Assembly (NCBI GenBank): GCA_963678675.1
Contig: OY783197.1
Coordinates: 27,525,470-27,589,469, forward strand
DNA length: 64,000 bases
Reading direction: 5' to 3'
Source of the DNA: Xiphydria camelus
Lineage: Eukaryota > Arthropoda > Insecta > Hymenoptera > Xiphydriidae
Below are positions 1-12,300 of the stretch, piece by piece; position 1 is the first letter of the stretch, and the number at the start of each line of letters is the position of its first letter. The notes below the pieces were generated by a model. It was given only the letters and a program-made list of their open reading frames with translations. It ran no database searches and was not told the DNA's origin. Position numbers and translations under genes: made by a program.

Positions 1-362
1 CACCCTTTCCATTACGCCGGGACGAGAACAAACATTACTTCGAGTCTTCCGCCGTCGCCCCTTCCGCCCCGCGCTCATTGTAATTGCCGTTTCAACGCCG
101 AGTAGTTTGCTCGTTCGGATATTTGCACGGCCGCGCGCCCCTCGCCGGGGGTTGAAAACGCGCAAAGTTTAATGCGAGCTATTATTCCGCGTCGGGACCG
201 GAGGCCGCGCGTCATTCGTTACCGCGAACATTCATTAATCCTTTTAATCGATGGATCCTCCTTCGTGCGCGACGCTTCCGGATCTCCGCGACCGTCGCGT
301 CGCTCGGATGGATCGCTCGCGCTAACAGGTGTACGTCGAGGAATGTATAATAATTCGTAGGT

Positions 363-546
363 TTTACAAAGTTCGTGCTGAATTTAGGGAGAAGGCCAAT
401 TTATCGTTGCGATGACTAGAATTTTAGTCAAAATTACAGCAACGACTTGCGACTTCCGTACAGGTCTTACTGTAATTTTCACGAAAACTGTAGTTGCCGT
501 AACGATAAATTGGCCTCGTGTCGAAATTGACCGTAAACTTTGTAAA
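363..546. repeat. Fold-back repeat
   Basis: Outer arms TTTACAAAGTT/AACTTTGTAAA and inner arms AGGCCAATTTATCGTT/AACGATAAATTGGCCT form a long imperfect hairpin. No coding capacity. Confidence 0.7.
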
Positions 547-616
547 TGCTACGATTTGTTTTCGTTTTCTGCGTAAAGTTCGCGGTAATCGTTCTTACAA
601 TCCACGCAGTTAGATT

Positions 617-737
617 GAATTATTGCGGCAGTACTACAAATATGTCAATATTTACTAAAGTATAGAGAGTTATGACGATATTTTTAGTAAATATCGATAT
701 ATGTATAGCACTGAACGTCATTATGCCGCAATAATTC
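617..737. repeat. Fold-back repeat
   Basis: GAATTATTGCGGCA is mirrored by TGCCGCAATAATTC at the far end, with further inner pairing around TATTTACTAAA/TTTAGTAAATA. A 121-base hairpin. Confidence 0.7.
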
Positions 738-1088
738 GGTTTTCTCGTAAAAAAATATTCATATTTTTCAATTTAATCTGTAATTTGTATACATGTATCA
801 CACGACAAAAAAAATGTCCGAAAAAATAAGTAATCGTACAATTATACGCAAGAGAGACGCACTTATGCCAAGCAAGTACGAGGGAGAAGTTTTACAACAC
901 GATGACGTAGCTGCATTCCAAAATATCGTTTTCCAGCTTCGATGAGGCTGAAAATAAAAAATTAAAAAATACAGGACAAATAATTTCCTTAAAACTTCTC
1001 GAATCTCTAATAAAAAAATTAGCGAGGAAACCGAATTTAATCTTACCACGCGTGCATTGTGAGAATAGTTACCACAAACTTTTTTCCG

Positions 1089-1298
1089 CACTGAGAAAAC
1101 AGTTTATTCATAGTTAACACACGTATACTCGATTATGGCGAAAGAAATATTTTTTTCAGCCAAACAAGTATTCCTGTTTCAATGAAAGAGGCATTCCAAC
1201 GATTAACGTATACTTACTCGCATTTGGCACGTCGACATATTTATTTCGCCATGATCAAGTATGCATTTAACAACTACAAATAAACTCTTCCCTTAGTG
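1089..1298. mobile_element. MITE family A copy (CACTGAG ends)
   Basis: Begins CACTGAGAAAACAGTTTATT and ends TAAACTCTTCCCTTAGTG, imperfect terminal inverted repeats, with mirrored inner blocks (ACGTATACTCGATTATGGCG / CGCCATGATCAAGTATGC). Related to the copies at 5618, 7085, 7514, 58557 and 63390. No transposase; non-autonomous DNA element. Confidence 0.75.
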
Positions 1299-2680
1299 CG
1301 CGCAGAAATCAAGGGATCGCGCACGGCCACGCGATCGAGTTTTCCCGCGAGGGAATATCGCCATGAATTTCATGCGCTTTTAGCGACCGTGAAGATCTGG
1401 GAGCGTCGCGATAACGGGCGTTATCGATGACGGTATAATAACGCGATTTATACGGGACCCGATCGTTAGCCGCGCGCCGTCGTTTATAACTGTAGAGTCG
1501 GCTGGGTACTTTAACCCCTCCTCCCCATTGACAGTTCCGTATTCATGCGGATATACGTTTCCGCGCTGCAACGTTGCACGCGTCACGTTTTTATCGGCGC
1601 GTCGAGCTCAGCTTTGCGAATGCGTCCGCGTTTTCGGTTGGTATGATGACCTGGCGCGGCTCGTCGATTTTCACCATTACGACGGGCTTTCCGTCGTTTT
1701 TCCGCAACGGGAAAAATGATCCGTCGACGATCGACGTTAAATTTACTTCGACGCACTCTCGACGCGATTTTGTTGTACTCGTAGGTGCGCCGTTGTTAAA
1801 AATCCCGATACCTTATCGCTCGCCGTCAAACTCCAAGTCCACCGGAGTTTCATCAAGATCGAAGTTGCACGAGCGAGCGAAGCCCACGAAATCACCCGTC
1901 GAATCTGTTCGCACGAAGGTCCAACCCTCGCCTCTCGCTGCCGCTTCGGCTCCGAGGGGCGGTTCTCGAGAAAAGAAACCCGATGCCCTTATCGCGCTAG
2001 TCGTATACGCGTCGCGACGAAGGAAACTTTCTTTCGACGCATTCGTACGACGCGGCGCGTCGGGAATAAAGGCGCGCGCGCACGGAATACGTACGCGCGA
2101 GAATTAAATAGAGCACATCGCCGACACAAAGTCGACCAGGGCGTGATAGCGGAGCTTTCGAGCGCGATAAGCCGCGGCTCCGCGACCGGGCTTTCTTTTC
2201 CTCCCTTTTTACTATTTTTCCCCGGCGGGACCTTCGCTTTATCCACGACGTCCGACTCGCGCGCGCTCGCTTCGCCGGTTGGTCACGACACGGCGTTTAA
2301 ATGCCGCTCGCCGATCCGCCGATGAGATAAGATAATCGCGCGTGCGTTACGTACTCGCTGGTAATACACGTCGAGAAAGTCGTAAAGTCGGATTTTTTAC
2401 CCTCGAACCGATTCTCCGGGCGAGCGTTTCGAAAGTGTCCCCGGAGTTGAGGCACGTGCGCACGCGACACGCCCCACCGGGATAGAGGGAGCTTTTTCAA
2501 CGCGAACCGTCGCAGTTTACGGAAACTCGAAAATAGCACGGCCATCGTCCGTTCATTGTGAATTCCTTCGGAAAGATCACCGATGTCTCTGTGCTCTGTT
2601 GAAATTTCCACAATCGATCATCCTGCCTTGTACATTTTTTTTACGCTGGTCAAGGGGGTCGATATCCGAAAGAAAATATG

Positions 2681-2931
2681 ATATCGATACCTAAAAGCAA
2701 CAGTGAGATAACACAGATTTCGAGCTGTGTCAAACGTAAGCTAAAACCGGCCTTTTTATACAATGCAATACTGAGATATCTCGGCAAAAATATTTAAATT
2801 AAATATTTATTTAAATATTTTTGACGTGATATCTCAGTTGCATTGTATAAAGGGCGGTTTTATCTTACGTTTGACACACACACATAGTTCAAAATCTGTT
2901 TTATCTCACTGTTGCTTTCAAGTATCGATAT
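2681..2931. repeat. Fold-back repeat (MITE-like)
   Basis: The left arm ATATCGATACCTAAAAGCAA and following CAGTGAGATAA are mirrored by TTATCTCACTGTTGCTTTCA and AGTATCGATAT at the right. Pairing continues inwards through the ACGTAAG and ATACAATGCAA blocks to an AT-rich centre at about 2800. Total 251 bases. Confidence 0.8.
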
Positions 2932-4432
2932 ATTAACGAATTCGTGTCGGGGACAATTATTTTTCCCCGTAAAATCGACGCCATCTCAGTCTTCCCATCG
3001 GATTTCATTTATAAATCGGTGATTTTTGGAATCGACACGAAAAAAATACACGAGACAGGGTGGTCGAGAGATTTTTATTTTTGTGAAAAATTGAAAACAG
3101 GTCAAGGGATAGGCGCGGCAGTGGTCACTCCGTTGTACTGGTCGGACGCTCCCGCCGACAGTAGAGCATTCTTTGTATAATCAGACTCGCTTCGCCGGAT
3201 ATTACGACGATTTTATACACGAGACATTTATTTTATTCACACAGAGTCATCGATATTTCTGTATTCTTGCGAGATTTCTTCAATAAATCCGTCAATTGAC
3301 ATTTTCGCAAAAATCGGAATCTCCTAAATCGATCGCTCGACCGCTCTGTCTTATGTGCTTTTTCGCGCTGATTGCGAAAAACACGGTTATTAGGTCGATA
3401 TCGCGAAGGAAATATGAAATATCGACGATTTCATTGATGAAAATTTATTCCCCCCAAAAGAATCATCGATATCTTGGTATTCCATCGAAACGCTCTCGAT
3501 AAATTTGCAGTTCTCTTTCAACGACTTCCTCGCGTTGCCGGGCTTCGCGTTTCCCCGCGCCGAATCGAGCGACGCCCATCGAGCGGGGGCGCTCGGTCAG
3601 CGCCGAGGCACGCGACCGATTAATTTGTCAAACGAGGAAAAGTTTTTAACGACCCTTCCGCCGTGAAAACGCCGTCGCACCGGAACCCCGAGGGCCTCTT
3701 CCACCGCCTCTCTCTTCCCCCCCCTCTCGTTTTATATAAAAATATCGGAGAAACTATAATCGTAAAACACAGCCGCGAGTTTCGACGATATCGGCAGCTG
3801 CGCGCCGTCCCCCGGTATAGCAGCCGTATTCCGAAATACTCGCGCGCCCGCCGGAGTTTCACCAGCGAACTCGCGGGGGTCCACCGCGCGGCTTCGAGAT
3901 TTTGCGGCGATTAATAAATTAGCCTCGTTAGTCTCGCTCGACGGATTAGTCTCGAGCTGCTTTGCGTTCACTTTGTTCGCGCGGGGAAATAACGGGCGGT
4001 ACTCGAAAGAGGGTGAGTGCCGAGAGGGGTTGAGGGGTTTCACGATGGAACTCGGCCGCTGCAACGAGTTCGTTGCAATTGAAGTCCGTTGAATGAGCTG
4101 GATACAATTTTTTCTCTTTGACATCACCCTCTCCTCCTCCTCCCCGTCCCTCTCCACCCTCTACTTCTACGGTTCACGGCTCGACGGGGCACATAATCCG
4201 CTTTATGCAAATATTCGAGCGACCGTGTTGCGCGAAACGCACTCGACGCGCGCGGGTGGCAACGCTTTCCGCAAAATATCGACGCGCCCGACGCGCGCGG
4301 TGTGTGGACTCTGCTCGACGGAATTGCAAATTTATGCGATTCGAGAGAGTCGGCCGCATTGGTGAGCTCCGCGCTCGATATGCGTTCGATGGGGATGTTT
4401 CGTGTTTTCAGGGTGATCGAGAATGTTCGATG

Positions 4433-4887
4433 CACAGAGACAAAAAATTAATTGGATCTATTGAAAATTACTAGCGGGGTCGCGAGTAATTATTATCAAT
4501 TTGATTGACCGAATTATTTTTCCCAGTGTATTACATATAGTCCGTATATGATTAACACAGAAATTACATACACCAAATCCACATACGGATCATATGTATA
4601 CAAAATATATACATTTTTTTCCGCCTGGGTACTCGGAGAAAGAGAATTAATCGGATCTACTGAAAATTACTTGCGGGATCGCGAGTAATTATCTATTTAG
4701 ATTAATTAGACGCTGTTTCATATTAATGAAATATCTCTTCCTTGCAGTCACATACTTCTCCGCATGATTGTAAGGAAGAGATGTCCAATTGCCGTATCAA
4801 AATATTTTATTGGTGTATAAATTGATAATTACGCGCGACCCCGCAAGTCATTTTCAGTAGATCCAATTAATTTTTTTTCTCTCTGTG
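4433..4887. mobile_element. Fold-back element CACAGAGA ends, with nested sequence
   Basis: CACAGAGACAAAAAATTAAT at the left is mirrored by a run ending TTTTTTTTCTCTCTGTG. Inner arms carry GGATCTATTGAAAATTACT and its reverse complement, plus a third partial copy at about 4643-4690. A different sequence with CCGCCTGGG end (about 4522-4629) interrupts it and resembles the element at 58316-58543. The right end is followed by TA. Confidence 0.65.
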
Positions 4888-4994
4888 TACGCGTCGATTA
4901 CAGTCTATCGCTCTTACTCTTCGTTGTTGTTTTTTTAAGAAACGAATATCGACACAGATCCAAATATTTATATCTTCCTTCGTTTCTGTTACAG

Positions 4995-6322
4995 ATGGAC
5001 AGACCGTACCGATGCTTTGCGAGCTATCGGCGCGATGCGTCGCCTCTCACATCCCCTTCGAACTGGTGGAGCACGTCTACCCGCCGGTACCGGAGCAGCT
5101 CCAACTCAGGATAGCCTTCTGGAGCTTCCCGGATAACGAGGAGGACATCCGGTTGTATTCCTGCCTGGCCAACGGCAGCGCGGACGAATTCCAACGGGGC
5201 GAACACCTGTTTCGCTCGAGGAGCGTCAAGGATCCTCTTCAGATCGGTGAGTGAATTGTTCCGGTACTCTGTAAATCATTCGGCGTTTACTACGGATTTA
5301 TATTTCCATATCGACGTACTTTTCCGACTGACGCAGTATGTTTGACGAATGAAATATACATTTGGAAATACGATATGTAAGCACGCCGTAGCGGTGATAA
5401 CAGTCATTGCCGGGAAAAGCCATATGTCACCGCAATTACACCCCTGAAAAGATGTAACCCCCATCGAACGTGACGGTAACCACGCGACAGCATGCACACC
5501 GCCCCTCGGAATATTAAATTGACCACCCCATTTCTTCCTGCAAAGTAGATATTAAAACCTACCTGTATTTAAAAATGAAATAGTAATGTTTGTTTTGCAT
5601 AAACGTCCGGGGGCGTACACCGAAAAAACAGTTTATCGGCATTTAATAAATGTAATTCAAAATACGGCGAAATAAATATTTCGTCGGGACAAGAAAATGT
5701 ATATTAATTATTAAAATCTTCATTTCATTGAAACAGTTTCCTCGGAGGATCTAATCGTGTTAAATAAATTTCGCAATAGTCAACGAATACTTATTTGATC
5801 CGATAAAATGTTTGATTCGCCATACACTGAGGCGAAAAAAGCTTAACAATTATTCTGTTAGAAGGATAATCTGAGTACGAAAGGTAAAACAGATCAAAAA
5901 TTATCCTTCCAGGGTATAAAATTTAACCTTCCTTAGGATAATTTTTGATCTATTTTACCTTTCGTACTCAGATTATTATCCTTCTAACAGAATAGTTTTT
6001 AATCTTTTTTTTTCTCAGTGTATGCGAGCAAACATTTATTAATTACAAATAAACTATTTTCTCAGTGTAAATAATTCATAGCAAATATCCAAGCTAATCG
6101 AACCGGCCTTACGTGTCTCCTCTTTTTTGCCATTTTACATTTTGCATAATATCCTGCAGCAGTCAACAAACTGGTTCAACTGTGTAACCTCGGTTTCTCC
6201 TCACGCGCGTACTAGATACAATATAATTATATTCGTTCCCCTCGCGATTCACGAGAAAAGCACGTCACGTATGTAGATAGCCAGGCAAATGGGTGGACAA
6301 GTAAGTGCCGTTTACTCCGCTC

Positions 6323-6359
<37 letters not shown>

Positions 6360-9300
6360 TTTGCCGACTCTGCAGACATACATGCAACCGTATCCTGGTT
6401 GCGCGAGCAAAACGCTCGTAGCCCACGAGCGCTCCCGGGGTTAACACCATAAATATATTCCGTCCACATAACAGCAGCATTCCCATCCGTTTGTGGGTAC
6501 ACGTAGCCAGAGCTGTTTATCGCGAGCACAATAGCTAAATCCGCTCGAGCTCTCTCTCTCTCTCTCTTTCGAGGTTTAAATATTTCAAGAGAGCTGCTCC
6601 ATCGCCGAGCCCGGCAACGCGTCACTTCCGTTCGCTGCGCAACCCCCCGTCGCTCATTTCACCATCTCGCGATTTTTCCAGCGACGAAATCGCGCGCTGC
6701 AACTCTCGCCAAATTCCCCGGGATTCGCAGTCTTTCCTACGTGACCGCGACGACTCCGTTATCGCGCCGCGCGATTCCTGGAACGTTCCAGACCCCGTCC
6801 GCACGTCGGGCGGAACGCACCCGGGTGTACGTGATTTCCCTCGAAAGTTGCGACGATGATATCGACGTCGCGCGTTTCGAAAGACAGTGGCTGGCGGGGG
6901 GTGGGAGGGAAAGCTCGCCTCGGTTCGAGGAAAACGTGGCTCACCTTCCGCGAATCGAAGCCGCGCGACGCGCGAGTGGAACACGGGAGCTTCCCGCCCC
7001 TTCGTCCCTTTCAGTAATTCGCCCTTTCAATTACCAAATCGTGCTTCGTTTTCGTAATTTCTTTCGTATTCGACCCTTTTGATACGCCGAGAAAACAGTT
7101 CATTTATGGTTAATATACGTATACTTGATTATGGCGAACGAAATATTTCTTCGAGCCAAGCAAATTTTCGTTAGCTTTTTCTGTTTTCGTTAGCTATTAC
7201 TCTATTTCTGTTTGAATGGAACAGGTATTCTAATAAGGTTTATTTAATAATTAACGTATATTTAATTGGCCTAACGAAACATTTCTTTCGCCATAATCAA
7301 GTACTTATTTATTAACTACAATATAAATAAACACTTTTTTCAGTGTAGATCGGGACGATATCGTTCGAATCGTACGACTTCCTCGTTCCATCTGCACTAC
7401 ATTATACATGTGTACACAGATAAATAAAGTGGAGAAATTGTGAAGAAGAAAAAACATTTCATTTTACACCGAAGGTTTCGATTTTTTTTCGAAAATATCG
7501 AAGAATTTTGTTGCACCGAAAAAACAATAATTATATTCGTAGTTAATAGACGTTTATTCGAGTATGGCGAAATAAACATTTTATCGAACGAAACATTTTT
7601 TCGGCTCAATTAAATCCTTCGAGGCAACAGTTTGAGGTAAATAAACATTTTAATAATTAACATATATTTTCTCACCCCCTTACCCCTATATATATTTCGC
7701 CGTATTTGAAATTAGCCATTAATAAACTGTTTCCTCGGTGTAAAAATCGAAATCCCTGAAATCGCTCGTTCGATTATTCCCTCTTACGCACTCGCTGCGC
7801 TTGCATCAGTGCAATAATCGTCGATGCACAGTAATTCCCGCGCGAAAATCCACCCATCGAATCCGTTTCACGGTTTGGCTTCGTCGAGAAAATTCTGATT
7901 GGAAGCCGGGCCTCGAGAGGAGAGAGCGCTGAGGTCAGCTTTTCAATTAGAAGGTATACCTATACTCGGCTACCTTTTTGCCCGAAACCCTTCTTTTCGC
8001 CTTTGCCTCAAAGAGCAGAAGGCGAGACGGGGAAGGGAGGCGGGGGACAGAGCTTTCGGGGAGAAGTCCTATTTCTATGGGGTCGAGCGCTTCGAAGAGT
8101 GCCGTCGTACAATGCCCGCGGGTTCGCGTCGAGCGGACGAATGACGCGCCTCGCACCGTTCACCGCAAAGTGCTGCTCCTTGCTCCTTTCGAGGCTTTTC
8201 CGTCGCCCGCCGTTGGCCCCGACGACGTGGACGACGATTCCGTCGGGAAGGAGCGAAAAAGAGAGAGAGAGAAAGGGAGGGAGGGAGGCAGAGAAAGTCG
8301 GCAAAGTGTCAAAGGGAAACGTATCGCTCAACTCCGATCGTTCTTCCCCCGATTCACCCTCGTTACGATACTCGTCTTCCTTCCATTCGCCTTTTCGTCG
8401 AGCAACCGGTCTCCCGGTGGACCGATTCGTCAAAAAGGCCCGAGTCGTTCCTCACCAGGTTGCATAAAATATCGTCCTCCGAGTTGTTACACCTCCGCGT
8501 ATACCTATATAGACCCTTCCGTTCCATTCCTCGCTCCGAGTCGCTCGGCTGTGAAATGAAGTTTTAATAAATGAAGAAGTGGACGAGAGGCGTCGCGCGA
8601 CCTCGGCATCCACCGCCTGGAGAGGAAAAACGCGCGGGGTTATTTCGGAGTCTCCAAACGGTGCGCGCGTTTCGTCGTTCGCTGCGCCCGTTTCGTATAC
8701 TATATACGTGTTTTCTCGTTGCTCATTTTTATCGGAAATTAACGTCGCAGTACATCTCGACATGCACGAACGCTCGATCCATTACGCCCTCATTCAATTT
8801 GGCGTACAAAGTTCCAGCTTCGCGACGCGAAGCGTGCCCAGCCTTTGAGTCACTCTCCTTTATGTAATATCCTGCAAATTGTATATACCCCCTGAAAATT
8901 GCAAGCTCCTTAAAAGCGAAGGAATCTTCGCAAAGCGAGAGAGGGAAGCTTAAAGTAATACGCTAATTGTCGAAGCTCGAAAGGTGGCGGCGCACAGCGC
9001 GCTTCCAAGGGGCATCTTTACAATCAACGAAGCAACAACCCCGTCCCTTGACTTTATTCCTGAGAGTCTGAATGGTCGGACACGGTCGCCGCGGGTCCGG
9101 GAATCGAGTTAACCCTCCCCGGCTCTTTATATTAGCGATAAAAGTTACTACGGATACTTCCTCGCCGGAAAACGCCGATCATCCCCCGAAGTAGAGCGTT
9201 GAAACGTCGTTGACGACCCTCTGAACAAAGCCCTCTGCTTCGCACGCAGGTTTCCACCTGAGCGCCAGCGTCAATGTGCACGTGCTGTCGACGTCTGGTG

Positions 9301-12300
9301 GCGCCCGGGCCCAATACAACGTCGCGGTGACGTTCGACCGTCGACGGATCACGTCCTGCAACTGCACTTGCTCTTCTACCGCTTACTGGTGCTCTCACGT
9401 CGTGGCGGTATGCCTTCACAGGATACACATGGTGAGTGGCCTGCGAAAAGATAACTCGCTTCGTCGTCGAACGCGCGCACCACCCTCCGCGTCTTCCTCG
9501 GCGGGGGTGGCGAGGCGAACGAGTCCCGGAATACCGTGAAACGTTGCGTTTACAGCCCACCCAGGTGTGTCTGAGAGCACCCGTCAGCGAGACTCTGTCC
9601 CGCCTCCATCGGGAACAGCTTCAAAAATTCGCCCAGTACCTCATCAGCGAGCTGCCGCAGCAGATACTCCCCACTGCCCAACGTCTCTTGGACGAGCTCT
9701 TGTCGGCTCAGCCCAGCGCCATCAACAGCTACTCCGGCGCGCCTGACCCCACCGCGGGAGCCTCCGCCCACGACCAGACTTCCTGGTACCTGGACGAGAA
9801 GACGCTCCACAACAACATAAAGAAGATACTGATCAAGTTTTGCGTGCCGGCTCCCATCGTGTTCAGGTAATTCGGCTCGTTCGCTCAGCGGATCCTTCGC
9901 TCGTTCCGCGTTCAATGCATTCGCGACGTCCCGATTCTTTTCGCAGCGATGTCAATTGTCTGAGCACCACCGCGCCACCGGCGGCGGCCGAATGGTCCTC
10001 CCTGTTGCGACCGCTGAGGGGCCGGGAACCGGAGGGCATGTGGAACTTGCTCTCCATCGTGCGAGAGATGTTCAAGAGGACCGACAGAAACGCCATTCCT
10101 CTCCTGGAGATCATCACCGAGGAGTGCATGGCCTGCGAGCAGATACTCGTCTGGTGGTTCAACACGAAGGTGGCCCTCCTGAACGGCACCGGACACGGCG
10201 GAGGGAAGCACGGGAACATGAACAGCAACACCCACGCCTCGCAGCACGCTTGCTCTTCGCTCTGCGACGAGATCGTCGTTCTTTGGAGACTCGCTGCGCT
10301 GAACCCGGGTTTGTCGCCCTCCGAGAGGGAGATGCTCCACGCGCAGTTCAAGGCTTGGCACATGAAGATCATCGACAAGGTTTGCGTTTATGAAAACACT
10401 TCGTTTCGAAATGGGCGATCCCCTCCCGAAAATAGCTACGAGTTTCATTGTAGGATCTTGCAAGGATGTTGTAAGATCGTACTAGATCAATGAAAGACTC
10501 TTGTAAGATCGTACAAAGATAATGCAAGAACCTGTCAGAATCCTATAAGACTTACATCGGCGGCAGTTGTTATGAATTCGGTTATGCAAGTTTTTTCAAG
10601 ATCATATATGATCCGTGTAAGAAATTATTGATCATCCGAGATACTTGACAGGACCTTGTAAGATTTTTCCACAAAAATGCTACATACAATTTTTTCATGC
10701 GACTTCCTGCAAGACACAATCACATCATGTGTGACTTTTGCAGGAAGCTTGTAGTTTAATATAGGTATCCCGTGAGTCCTTGTGCGAATTAGTCATGCGA
10801 GTTCCTGCATCCAATTTCTGGCAGGAATTTTCGGGAGGGTCTTCCTCCTCGTCTTACGCCATTTAACTCTCATTTCTCCCCGCCACCAGGTCACCAAGAG
10901 TCGCGGCAGCTCCGTGTCTCACAACTCCCACAACAGGAACAACAGCAGCAGTCAGAATTCCTTGAAGACGGATCTCGAGGTGTTCACCGGGTTCAAGCCG
11001 GCCCTGGAGGCCTGTTACCTCGACTGGGAGGAATACACTCTGCCGGGCATAACTTATACCGCCGGCAGCAATCCCATGTATCACTGTCCGTTCACGTGCT
11101 TCAGACACGCCGGAGACGCTAGGACCGAAGTGAATCAAGTGAGTGTCCTGCTCTAAGGAAGAGTCCCGGATGGATCCCATCGCGGGACAAAATTCAATCT
11201 TCCTCTTTCCGAATAGGTGAATTCGAGCCCCGCCGTACTGAATTGCCAGCCGCCGACCTCTCACCATCACGGCAGGCGACCCCTCAGTCTGGGCCTCGTC
11301 GAATTCAGCTACATGGACAGACGAAGACTGAACCCCCGAGAGTTTCCCGGGCTCTGCTCCAGGAACGGCGGCGACGGCAACCGCAGCAGCGTCAGTTCCG
11401 AGGGTTTCTGCGAGAACGACGCGGACATGGCGGACATTCCCGAACCGCAGGTCGTGCTGATGAGACGAGGTTGCGGCCAGATGAACAACTGCGGGGACAC
11501 GGACTCGCAGGTGAGAGAGCGACGCCTCCCCTGTACTCTGAACGACGCGTCGTTCGCGATTGCTCGTCAGCCGGCAAAATGCTTCGTCGAGAACACGCGG
11601 AAAACGTTCTGATTTACCTCTCGTTTCAGGAGGGTGGCGGCAGCGAGTCGTCGTCCAACAGCAACGTCAGCCTCAAGAACGCTCAAGGCTCGGACAAGCA
11701 CCGCTCAAACGCCTCGTCCGAGACGCTTAGTGATAGTAGTGATAGTTGTAATAACAAAGCGGCCGACGTGAAGTGCAGGACGAGTATGGTCGAGTATCGC
11801 GATCCAGTGGCGGCCACGTCGCGCGCCTGCATATCGAAAGCTAGTGCAAAGAGTGAACAGGAGTCGGATCAGGAGAAGGATCCGTCCAGGAGACCGTCGA
11901 AGGACGAGAGCTCTTCCTCGAGCAGCGACAGTCCGCTGGGGGAGGAGTACAACGTCTACTATTACGACCCGAAGGCGGCGGTTGGCAGCGGAGGAGTGAG
12001 CAGCAAGGACTCGAAGAGCGAAAGCCTCGCCGCTGCTGCCGCCAACGCCAGTACGGTCCTGGGAAACCTCAAGAAGACGGAGGATCCATGGGACATCCTG
12101 TTCGCGAGGGCCGAAGGGCTCTACGCCCACGGATACACCAGGGAGGCGTGCACTCTGGGGATCAAGCTAGCCGAGGAACTGCTGGCCAATCCGCCCGATC
12201 TCATGATCGAAGTGCCTCCGATGCCGGTGAAGGGCAAAAGGAAAAAAGTGAGGCGACGAAGGAGAGGATCTGACCGGTGACCTTGCGAGCGGACGTTTCT

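Larger units (their letters stand above)
1..4994. other. Non-coding stretch upstream of first visible ZSWIM8 exon
   Basis: I see no exon here that continues the ZSWIM8 frame. The first visible exon (4995) opens with the last two bases of a split codon, so at least one coding exon must lie further 5'. The acidic N-terminal segment expected of this family was not found in these 5 kb on either strand, so most of the stretch is probably the 3' part of a long first intron; that is inference. It is rich in fold-back repeats (363-546, 617-737, 1089-1298, 2681-2931, 4433-4887), listed separately where well defined. The short open frames present have no recognisable domain. Confidence 0.6.
5247..9249 (+). 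other. ZSWIM8 intron loaded with MITE-like repeats
   Basis: A 4.0-kb intron between the first and second visible exons, starting GTGAGT and ending CGCACGCAG. It contains three members of the CACTGAG fold-back family (5618-6067, 7085-7345, 7514-7740), a second element nested in the first of these, and a CT-rich microsatellite (6320-6359). I see no coding exon; open frames in the CpG-rich part (7.9-8.5 kb) are low-complexity and overlap on both strands. Confidence 0.75.

Noticed and set aside
7978..8559. Long overlapping open frames on both strands in a CpG-rich ZSWIM8 intron
   Set aside because: Open in several frames at once, Arg/Ser/Pro-rich composition, no domain, and no splice-consistent use in the ZSWIM8 phase.
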